The notes beneath the pieces were generated by a model. The model was given only the letters and a program-made list of their open reading frames with translations. It was not told the origin of the DNA and ran no database searches. Made by a program: the position numbers and the translations under genes. From JACVRW01 sp035705985 (GTDB lineage: Bacteria; Actinomycetota; Thermoleophilia; Solirubrobacterales; Thermoleophilaceae): a DNA stretch of 20,829 nt. Of this stretch, positions 14,928 to 20,829 are shown one piece after another. The DNA lies in contig DASSVP010000063.1 in NCBI GenBank assembly GCA_035705985.1, forward strand, positions 1-20,829, written 5' to 3'. Position 1 is the first letter of the stretch. The number at the start of each line of letters is the position of its first letter.

Positions 14928-15735
14928 TGAACGCCTCCTCGCGGCTCGCGACCCGGGAGTAGATCAGCACGACGACCGTCATCGACAGGATCAGCACCAT
15001 CGCGATCGCCGACCCGAACGGCCAGTCGCGCGAGAGCAGGAACTGCTGGCCGATCAGGTTGCCCGCGTAGATCGTCTTGTCGCCGCCGAGGATGACCGGG
15101 TTCAGGTACTCGCCCATGAGCGGGATGAAGACGAGCAGCGAGCCGGCCACGACCCCCGGCGCGGCCAGCGGCAGCGTCACCCGCCGGAAGGCCCGCAGCG
15201 GGCTGTCGCCGAGGTCCTCGGCGGCCTCCACGAGCGACCAGTCCATGCGCTCGAGCGCCGCGTACAACGGCAGGATCATCAGCGGGAGGTACGTGTAGAC
15301 CACTCCCACGTAGACCGCCCTGGTCGTGTAGAGCAGGTCGAGCCCCCCGATGACGGGGAAGTCGGGGTCGAAGATGATCAGCCAGGCGTAGGTGCGGATC
15401 AGGATGCTCGTCCAGAACGGGACGACGACGAGCAGCAGGAGGAAGGTCTTGTTCTTCGCCCAGCGCGCGAGGTAGTACGCGAGCGGGAACCCGATCAGGA
15501 GCGTGAGCACCGTCCCGACCGCGGCGAGTCCCAGCGTCCGCGTGAAGACCTCGCCGTAGAGCGGGTCGATCAGGTCGTCGTAGTTCTCGAGGTTGAAGTC
15601 GTAGACGATGTCGCTGAAGCCCTCCCGCCTCGAGAACGAGAAGACCGCCATGATCGCGAGCGGGGATACGAAGAAGGCGAGGTACCAGGCCAGTGCGGGC
15701 AGCGACAGCCAGGCCGGGTACCTCGGTCCTCCCAC
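14920..15735 (-). CDS. potB: Spermidine/putrescine-type ABC transporter permease PotB
   Basis: The 271-residue membrane protein has about six transmembrane helices and the PotB features LVVVPFWTSILIRTYAWLII and MGEYLNPVILGG. The EAA coupling loop is LVEAAEDLGDSPLRAFRRVT followed by LPLAAPGVVAGS. It forms the membrane channel with PotC. The GTG at 15735 is 8 bp after the potD stop; no good ribosome binding site precedes it, so its translation may depend on the upstream gene. A methionine is not available earlier in the frame without entering potD. Confidence 0.93.
   Translation of the reverse strand: MGGPRYPAWLSLPALAWYLAFFVSPLAIMAVFSFSRREGFSDIVYDFNLENYDDLIDPLYGEVFTRTLGLAAVGTVLTLLIGFPLAYYLARWAKNKTFLLLLVVVPFWTSILIRTYAWLIIFDPDFPVIGGLDLLYTTRAVYVGVVYTYLPLMILPLYAALERMDWSLVEAAEDLGDSPLRAFRRVTLPLAAPGVVAGSLLVFIPLMGEYLNPVILGGDKTIYAGNLIGQQFLLSRDWPFGSAIAMVLILSMTVVVLIYSRVASREEAFSG
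14934..14940 (-). promoter_or_regulatory. Ribosome binding site of potC inside potB
   Basis: GAGGAGG lies 6 nt before the GTG at 14927. It supports that GTG over any later start and shows potC is translated from the shared mRNA. Confidence 0.7.
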
Positions 15736-15743
15736 GTTGCGTT

Positions 15744-16874
15744 CTACGCGGCCTTGAACTCTGTCCAGGCCCGGTCGCGCAGCTTCGTGCCCTCCGGGGT
15801 GACGCTGTTCGGCTCGAGCTTCTCGAGCGTCGCCTCGGGCGGGAACACGTCCTCGTTCGCGAACACCTTCTTGTCCATGACGGGCTCGAGCAGGTCACGC
15901 TTCACGGGCGAGCCGTAGTACGTGTACTCGGTCTCCATCGAGTTGTGCTCCGGGTCGTACACGTAGTCGATCCACGCGTGCGCGGCCGTCGGGTTCTTGG
16001 CGCCCTTCGGGATGACGTAGGCGTCCACCCAGAACTCGCCGCCCTCCTCCGCGATCACGTAATCGGCGGGCTTCTTCGCCGCCACCGCGGCGCCGTCGCC
16101 GTTCCAGCCGAGCGACATCACGGCCTTCCCGTCGATCAGCATCTGCTTGTACTCGGTGGATGTGATCGCGAGCAGGTGGGGCTTCAGGTCGATCAGCTCC
16201 TGCTTCGCCTCCTCGATCTCGCCCTCGTCCTCCGAGTTGTACGAGTAGCCGAGCATGCAGAGCATCGAGCCCACACACTCCGGGATCCCGTCGAGCACGG
16301 TGACCTTGCCGGAGTACGGCCCCTTGGCGAGGTCCACGAACTCGCGCCACGTCGCCGGCTTCTCCTTGACCATGTCGGTCCGGTACATGAACCCGGTGGT
16401 GCCCCAGTCCTTCGGCACAGACCACTTGTCGTCGGGGTCGTAGGGCAGCTTGCGGAACCGCGGGTCGAGGTTCTTCTCGACCGTCGCGAGCTGCGTCCAG
16501 TCGAGCTCCTCGAGCAGCCCGGCGTCCGCCAGGATCTGGACCATGTAGCCGGTGGGCGCCGCGAGGTCGAACCCGCGCGCACCGCCCTGCAGCTTCGCCT
16601 GGAGCTCCTCGTTCGAGACGAAGAAGTCCTTCTTGATCTTGACGCCGGTGTCCGCCGTGAACGCCTTGTACGTCTCCGGGTTCACGTAGTCGGCCCAGTT
16701 GTAGTAGTGCAGCACGCCGCTCAGCTCGGCCGCCTTCTTCGGCGCGTCGGACGAGTCGCCCTCGTCCTCCGAGGTGTCGCTGCTGCCGCCGCAGGCGGCG
16801 AGGAAGGCGCTCGCCGCACCCGCCGCCACGAATCCTCTCCGGGTGAAGTTGTGGTCCCACCCCCGATCGATCAT
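15744..16874 (-). CDS. potD: Polyamine-type substrate-binding lipoprotein PotD, Tat signal
   Basis: The 376-residue protein is an extracytoplasmic binding protein of the PotD family. The N-terminus FTRRGFVAAGAASAFLAAC has a twin-arginine motif (R12-R13) and a lipobox ending at C28, so it is probably exported folded by Tat and anchored as a lipoprotein. An acidic Ser/Asp/Glu linker follows. Polyamine-binding residues of the family that can be aligned are present: W60 in YYNWADYVNP, W257 in GWNGD, and W282/D284 in EFWVDAYVIP; E199 matches the Glu of the DxxE pair, but the Asp is shifted by one. The substrate may therefore be a polyamine or a related cation. The ATG at 16874 overlaps the potA stop (ATGA) with an AGGGGA site upstream. 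The longer frame to 17036 is antisense-like and rejected. Confidence 0.93.
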   Translation of the reverse strand: MIDRGWDHNFTRRGFVAAGAASAFLAACGGSSDTSEDEGDSSDAPKKAAELSGVLHYYNWADYVNPETYKAFTADTGVKIKKDFFVSNEELQAKLQGGARGFDLAAPTGYMVQILADAGLLEELDWTQLATVEKNLDPRFRKLPYDPDDKWSVPKDWGTTGFMYRTDMVKEKPATWREFVDLAKGPYSGKVTVLDGIPECVGSMLCMLGYSYNSEDEGEIEEAKQELIDLKPHLLAITSTEYKQMLIDGKAVMSLGWNGDGAAVAAKKPADYVIAEEGGEFWVDAYVIPKGAKNPTAAHAWIDYVYDPEHNSMETEYTYYGSPVKRDLLEPVMDKKVFANEDVFPPEATLEKLEPNSVTPEGTKLRDRAWTEFKAA

Positions 16875-17899
16875 GAGCCAGTCCCCTCTCTCTCGTCGGC
16901 CAGGACGAGCGCGGCGTCCTCGGCCCATTGCACGTACACCCTCTCCCCCGCGCGCACGTCCTCCAGCGGGCTCTCGCGGCCACCGCGCTGCTGGCGCACG
17001 AGCACCTCCTGCCCGTCGTCCCCCCGCACCAGGCACTGCACCGCCGGGCCGATGACCATTGTGGTCACGACCTCGCCGGCCATGCCGCTTCCCTTGCCCT
17101 CGCCGCCGGAGCTCAGCTGCACCCGCTCCGGGCGTACGGCGATCGTCGCCCCGCCCCGGTCGATGAAGTTCGTCTCGCCGATGAAGTCCGCCACGAACGG
17201 GCTCGCCGGGTTGTCGTAGATCTCGCGCGGCGTCCCGATCTGCTCGATCCGGCCGCCGCTCATCACGGCCACGCGATCCGACATGGCGAGCGCCTCCTCC
17301 TGGTCGTGCGTCACGTAGACGAACGTGACGCCGACCGTCTCCTGGATCCGCTTCAGCTCGATCTGGAGCTGCCGCCGGACCTTCAGGTCGAGCGCGCCGA
17401 GCGGCTCGTCGAGCAGCAGCACCTTGGGCTCCATGACGAGCGCCCGCGCCAGCGCCACGCGCTGCTGCTGCCCGCCCGACAGCTGCTTCGGCTTGCGCGA
17501 CTCCACCTCGGGGAGGCGGACCAGCTCCAGCATCGTGCGGGCGCGCTCGTGTCGCTCGCGCTTGTCGAAGCCGCGCTGCTTGAGGCCGTAGGCCACGTTG
17601 TCGATCACGCGCAGGTGCGGAAACAGCGCGTACGACTGGAAGACGGTGTTCACGTCGCGGCGGTACGGCGGCAGCTTCGCCACGTCCTCGTTGCCGATCA
17701 GGACGCTGCCCTCGTCGGGCCGCTCGAAGCCGGCGATCAGCCTGAGCGTCGTCGTCTTTCCGCAGCCGGAGGGCCCGAGCAGTGAGAGGAACTCGCCGGC
17801 GTCGACGTGCAGGTCGACCGAGTCGACCGCGACGACATCGTCGAAGCGCTTGGTAAGTCCGCGGAGCTCAACCTCCGCGGACTCGAGTCCCAGGGCCAT
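16871..17899 (-). CDS. potA: Spermidine/putrescine-type ABC transporter ATPase PotA
   Basis: The 342-residue ATPase energises import by the PotBCD complex. It has Walker A GPSGCGKT (42-49), the Q-loop at Q88, the signature LSGGQQQR (140-147), Walker B VLLLDEP (160-166) with catalytic E165, and the switch H198. The C-terminal TOBE-type regulatory region covers about 240-340 (TIAVRPERVQL). Length is normal. The start at 17899 is 18 bp after the stop of the methyltransferase gene. A TAGCAT box at 17915-17920 on the minus strand, overlapping that stop codon, might give potA its own promoter; otherwise it is read through from the methyltransferase gene. It is the first gene of the run potA-potD-potB-potC-glycosyltransferase. 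Confidence 0.96.
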   Translation of the reverse strand: MALGLESAEVELRGLTKRFDDVVAVDSVDLHVDAGEFLSLLGPSGCGKTTTLRLIAGFERPDEGSVLIGNEDVAKLPPYRRDVNTVFQSYALFPHLRVIDNVAYGLKQRGFDKRERHERARTMLELVRLPEVESRKPKQLSGGQQQRVALARALVMEPKVLLLDEPLGALDLKVRRQLQIELKRIQETVGVTFVYVTHDQEEALAMSDRVAVMSGGRIEQIGTPREIYDNPASPFVADFIGETNFIDRGGATIAVRPERVQLSSGGEGKGSGMAGEVVTTMVIGPAVQCLVRGDDGQEVLVRQQRGGRESPLEDVRAGERVYVQWAEDAALVLADEREGTGS

Positions 17900-17917
17900 G
17901 CGGCACGCTATCCGATG

Positions 17918-18676
17918 CTAAGCGCGGCGCGCCACCCAGACCTCCTCGCAGGGCCACCTCTGCGCCCAGCCGCGCTTCATGAGGTAGCGGACCTCGTCCG
18001 GGTCCCCGTCCGACGCGTACAGCTCGTGCAGCGCCTGGAGCTCGAAGCCCGTTTCGCGCAGCAGCGCGATGCGCTCCCCGTGAGGCTGGTGGAAGTCCGT
18101 GCCGTCCGGATCGGGCCACTCCATCCGCCTCAGGCCTCGCTGCGGGTGGACGAGCGTCTCGCCGGTGGGCACGTCGGCCAGCTCCGAGCACAGGATGGCG
18201 AGCACGGAGTTGCAGAGGAAGATCAGCCGCCCGCCGGGCCGGAGCAGCCGGTGCGCGTGCGGGATCCAGACATACGGGTCGCACCAGATCGCCGCGCCGT
18301 ACTCGGAGAAGACGAGGTCGAACGAGCCGTCCTCGAAGGGCGGCTCCTCGGCGCTCGCGTGGACGAGCGGGAACTCGATGCCGTGCTCGCGCTGGAGCTC
18401 ACGGGCGGTCTCGAGCTGCGCCTCCGAGAGGTCCAGTCCCACCGGCTTCGCTCCCAGCCGCGCGAGCCAGGCGCACCAGTAGCCGGTGCCGCAGCCGAGG
18501 TCCAGCACGTCCAGGCCGCTCACGCCGGGCAGGATCCGCACGTCCTCCTCGGGCACCTCCCACATCCCCCACCAGGGAGCGGGGCTGGCCCACGACTTCC
18601 TCCCGCTCTCGACCCAGTTGGGGGCGTCCTTGTTCCAGAGCTCGCGGTTGCGGGTCGCGTGCTCGCTCAGGTCCAT
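17918..18676 (-). CDS. Class I SAM-dependent methyltransferase
   Basis: The 252-residue protein has an intact SAM-binding domain: motif I VLDLGCGTGYW at 57-67, the acidic GLDLSEAQL at 80-88, motif II-like HASAEEPPFEDGSFDLVFSE, and RLLRPGGRLIFLCNS. The N-terminus (HATRNRELWNKDAPNWVESG) and the tail with LRETGFELQALHELYA are typical of small-molecule or unknown-substrate methyltransferases. It is cytoplasmic; the substrate is unknown. The ATG at 18676 lies 9 bp after the stop of the HTH_42 gene. A TAGCTT element at 18683-18688, 6 nt upstream of the ATG, fits a -10 box, but its TAG is also the neighbour's stop codon. The gene is 18 bp upstream of potA in the same direction, so a link with the importer operon is possible. 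Confidence 0.92.
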   Translation of the reverse strand: MDLSEHATRNRELWNKDAPNWVESGRKSWASPAPWWGMWEVPEEDVRILPGVSGLDVLDLGCGTGYWCAWLARLGAKPVGLDLSEAQLETARELQREHGIEFPLVHASAEEPPFEDGSFDLVFSEYGAAIWCDPYVWIPHAHRLLRPGGRLIFLCNSVLAILCSELADVPTGETLVHPQRGLRRMEWPDPDGTDFHQPHGERIALLRETGFELQALHELYASDGDPDEVRYLMKRGWAQRWPCEEVWVARRA

Positions 18677-18685
18677 GGGCGGAAG

Positions 18686-19666
18686 CTAGCCCAGGAAGCG
18701 CACGACGTCCTCGCCGTCGCGCTCGAGCGCGGCGCGGTCGGCCTTCGAGATGCGCCGGAACGGGTCGAGCTCCACTTGGCCGTCCGCCAGCCGCCACTTC
18801 GCCACCGCACGGCCGCGCACCATCGCGAACGGATAGAACATGCCGCCCGCGGTCACGAGGCTGGGCTCGTCGCCGACGATGTCCTCGCGGGACGTCCAGC
18901 CGAGCAGGCACGGCTCGAACGCGCCGAGGAGCTTGGGCGGCGGGAGCTCGGCCGCCGCGGAGGAGCGCTGATCACCCGCCGCCGCCAGTCCGGCCCGCGC
19001 GTCGCCGACCGAGATGCCCGCCCACCTCGCGAGATCGCGGTCGGTCGCCGGCGCGTGCCCGGCGAGGTAGCGGCGGGCGAACTCGCCGAGCGCCTTGTCA
19101 CGGTCAAGCGGCCGCCGTTTCCCCAGCCAGTCGCGCACGAGCACGTACGCCTGCTTGGCGCCCGCCATCGGGCCGCGTACGATCAGCCCGTCGAGCGAGG
19201 CGCGGAAGAGCAGGTGGTAGAGCGCCTGCCCCTGAGCGTGCACGCCGGCGGCGGTGAGCCGCTCGCGCAGCGCGTCCGAGGTGAGCGGCCCAGCGTCCGC
19301 CAGCGCGCGCTCGATCAGCGCGATCCCGCGCTCCGGGTCGGACACCCCCTCCTGGGCGAGCCGGCGCGCGCTGCCGGTGCGGAGCGGCGGCGTGGTGACC
19401 GCCTGAAGCAGCGGATAGTCCTCGCTCCGCACCAGGTGGAGTGTGCCGCGGTTGAGCCATGTCACCACCAGCGAGCGGTCCTCGGTGAGCGCGCGGTTCA
19501 CGTCGGCGGCCGAGAGCCCCTCGCTGCGCGCCCGCACCGCGAGTCGGAAGCCGCGCGGGTCCTGGCCCTGCACGGCGAACACGCGCTCGGCGACTGCCAC
19601 CGGGTCGCGCGCGGGCGGCCCGGCGAGCAGCTGCGCGGTGAGCCGCGCGGCTAGAACCTGTCCCAA
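18686..19666 (-). CDS. Winged-helix HTH_42 family protein (AlkZ/YcaQ-like)
   Basis: The 326-residue product resembles the HTH_42 family, which includes the DNA glycosylases AlkZ and YcaQ that remove bulky or crosslinked alkylated bases. The motif VQGQDPRG at residues 32-39 gives Q33 and Q35, the QxQ pair used for catalysis in AlkZ-type members. The RSLVVTWLNRGTLHLVRSED segment and the C-terminal FEPCLLGWTSREDIVG and GRAVAKWRL blocks are family hallmarks. Many members in Actinobacteria have unknown substrates, so glycosylase activity is an inference. The start is a TTG at 19666, the only start codon near the family N-terminus; a GAGG lies about 10 nt upstream. The gene is divergent from the sensor kinase gene at 19811. 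Confidence 0.87.
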   Translation of the reverse strand: MGQVLAARLTAQLLAGPPARDPVAVAERVFAVQGQDPRGFRLAVRARSEGLSAADVNRALTEDRSLVVTWLNRGTLHLVRSEDYPLLQAVTTPPLRTGSARRLAQEGVSDPERGIALIERALADAGPLTSDALRERLTAAGVHAQGQALYHLLFRASLDGLIVRGPMAGAKQAYVLVRDWLGKRRPLDRDKALGEFARRYLAGHAPATDRDLARWAGISVGDARAGLAAAGDQRSSAAAELPPPKLLGAFEPCLLGWTSREDIVGDEPSLVTAGGMFYPFAMVRGRAVAKWRLADGQVELDPFRRISKADRAALERDGEDVVRFLG

Positions 19667-19743
19667 GTCACGCGGGCCTCGTTCTTCGCACCCGCCGCAT
19701 GCTCGGGATTATTGCGCCATGGCGGCACTCCCATTCGCGCGCT

Positions 19744-19773
19744 TTGCAGACGCCCTTTGGTCAGGCGTATGGT
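19744..19773 (+). promoter_or_regulatory. Possible promoter for the truncated sensor kinase gene
   Basis: TTGCAG at 19744-19749 and TATGGT at 19768-19773 are separated by 18 bp. An inverted repeat ACGCC/GGCGT (19750-19754 and 19764-19768) with a 9-nt spacer lies between and could be an operator. The 144-bp gap 19667-19810 also holds a 10-bp palindrome CGCCATGGCG at 19715-19724. No gene is seen in this gap. Confidence 0.35.
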
Positions 19774-19810
19774 TGTGCGTAGAGGCCGAGACGGATTCCG
19801 GGGCCGCGCG

Positions 19811-20829
19811 ATGGCGACCACCTACGCACCACAGCTGCTGGGCACCCGAGCTCAGCCCGTATCCCAAGCGCTGGAGACGCGCTTGGCGGTGGCGGGCGTG
19901 GTCGTGTGCCTCGGCGCTGTCGCGATGGCGGCTACGAGCGCTCAGAGCGACGCGGCCTTCGGGCGGGCCCTCCTCCAGTTCCTGATCGTCGGCGTGCCGA
20001 TCGCGGTCGGCATCTACGCGCTGCGTGCGCCCGTCAACAAGTCGTTCGGCATCGCCCTGCTGGGGATCGGCTTCGCGTGGTCACTGACCGCACTTGCGGA
20101 GTCGCCTGACAGCATCCCGCACACGATCGGCCGCCTCTCCACGTGGCTGACCTTTCCGTGCGTCGTCTACCTGCTGCTGGCCTTCCCGCACGGCCGGATC
20201 GAAAGGAGCTTCGATCGCGCGGTCTTCGGCGGAGTTCTCGGCGTCATGGTCATCCTGTTCTACGGGACCGCACCCTTCGTGGCGGCGTTCCCGCCGAAGA
20301 CGCTGTGGTCGACCTGCACGACGGACTGCCCGGCGAACGCCCTGTTCGTCCTCGACGAGCAGCCGGCCTTCATGACGCAAGTGGTCCTCGTACGCGAATG
20401 GCTCGTCGAACTGCTCTGGATCGGGATCTTCTATTCGATGTACCGCCGCTGGGGCGCGGCCTCGCCGCTGCAGCGGCAGGCGATGGGCCCCGCATTCGTC
20501 GCGGGGACGCTGCTGGGCGTGTCCCACTTCGCGCACATAACGGCACGTCAGCTCGGCGCCCCGGCGGACACCGTGATCGCCCTTTCCTCGGTCTGGACGT
20601 TCTGCATCGTCGGCGTGTGCGCGGCCTTCCTGTTCGGGCTCGTGCGGAGGCGAATGCTCATCGCCGGCGCGCTCGCGCGGCTCGGGGCCGCGCTGCGCGT
20701 CAGCGACGACCGCGCGCAGATACGCAACGCGCTGGCCATCGCCCTGGGCGACTCGACGACGCAGCTGCTCTTCCATGAGCAGGGCCCCGGCGCCTGGCAC
20801 GATGCCCACGGTCGCGGGGGGGGGGGGGG
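19811..20829 (+). CDS. Multi-pass membrane sensor kinase, 3' end cut by the window
   Basis: The frame from ATG 19811 stays open to the right edge, about 339 codons, with no stop. It encodes some seven or eight transmembrane segments (about 25-45, 53-71, 78-95, 108-127, 138-160, 190-210, 225-243, 255-279), then a cytoplasmic start RRRMLIAGALARLGAALRVS and DDRAQIRNALAIALGDSTTQLLF cut into short pieces here as SDDRAQIRNALAIALGD. This layout is typical of actinobacterial LiaS/NarX-like sensor kinases, in which a GAF-like region and HisKA_3/ATPase domains would follow; these are not in view, so kinase identity is an inference. The loop TCTTDCP (C169 and C173) may be outside the membrane. An in-frame GTG at 19775 would add 12 Arg-rich residues but overlaps the putative promoter, so the ATG is preferred. 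Confidence 0.78.
   Translation, partial: MATTYAPQLLGTRAQPVSQALETRLAVAGVVVCLGAVAMAATSAQSDAAFGRALLQFLIVGVPIAVGIYALRAPVNKSFGIALLGIGFAWSLTALAESPDSIPHTIGRLSTWLTFPCVVYLLLAFPHGRIERSFDRAVFGGVLGVMVILFYGTAPFVAAFPPKTLWSTCTTDCPANALFVLDEQPAFMTQVVLVREWLVELLWIGIFYSMYRRWGAASPLQRQAMGPAFVAGTLLGVSHFAHITARQLGAPADTVIALSSVWTFCIVGVCAAFLFGLVRRRMLIAGALARLGAALRVSDDRAQIRNALAIALGDSTTQLLFHEQGPGAWHDAHGRGGGG
20816..20829. other. Homopolymer run of 14 G at the right edge
   Basis: The last 14 bases are all G. Read in the kinase frame they would give only Gly after GR, unlike the usual sequence there. This looks like a sequencing or assembly end effect rather than biology. Confidence 0.75.

Noticed and set aside
17807..19654. 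Plus-strand open frame of 615 codons opposite the methyltransferase and HTH_42 genes
   Set aside because: It crosses two good minus-strand genes and has shadow-like composition.
17918..19666. Possible defence island made of methyltransferase plus winged-helix protein
   Set aside because: The methyltransferase has no DNA-methyltransferase motif, no nuclease is present, and the HTH_42 protein fits a repair family; nothing ties them to defence.

Overview
The window is about 20.8 kb of very GC-rich bacterial DNA with tightly packed genes, many ATGA or GTGA start/stop overlaps, and several GTG or TTG starts. Actinobacterial families (DUF1707-FHA, DUF3052, an HTH_42 protein, a multi-pass sensor kinase) and a secreted protein with an N-terminal hydrophobic segment plus period-five repeats suggest a Thermoleophilia-type actinobacterium (Solirubrobacterales or a relative). 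This placement is an inference from protein style, not a database match. Most of the content is housekeeping. No phage, IS, CRISPR, tRNA or rRNA is visible. The right edge ends in a run of 14 G and cuts a gene, so it looks like a contig end.

Left arm (23-5889, minus strand): ftsK, a RodZ-like HTH membrane protein, cinA, thpR, a GNAT acetyltransferase and a methyltransferase remnant. The remnant keeps its first and last segments but lacks the whole SAM-binding core. The order ftsK-rodZ-like-cinA is a known neighbourhood, but pgsA is not between rodZ and cinA, and recA does not follow cinA within the window.

Centre (5941-8848, plus strand): an OmpR-type response regulator, its histidine kinase (4-bp overlap), and a secreted or membrane-anchored protein with thirteen consecutive period-five hydrophobic positions, encoded by 30-bp tandem repeats. 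The three appear to form one operon, set into the dapA-rnj-ftsK block in the opposite orientation.

Right of centre (8845-11739, minus strand): RNase J, dapA and a small Ala/Pro-rich protein whose stop overlaps the dapA start. Divergent from these are a DUF3052 protein and a DUF1707-FHA protein (11837-12833, plus).

Right arm (12830-19666, minus strand): a complete spermidine/putrescine-type ABC importer (potA, potD, potB, potC). It is followed 4 bp later by a GT1-family glycosyltransferase whose usual N-terminal catalytic His aligns with Pro. Upstream lie a class I methyltransferase and an HTH_42 (AlkZ/YcaQ-like) protein. A multi-pass sensor kinase gene starts at 19811 and runs off the right end.

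The best candidates for something less described are the two-component/pentapeptide-like secreted protein operon and the importer-glycosyltransferase operon. Neither is proved by sequence alone, and I see no clear new system.
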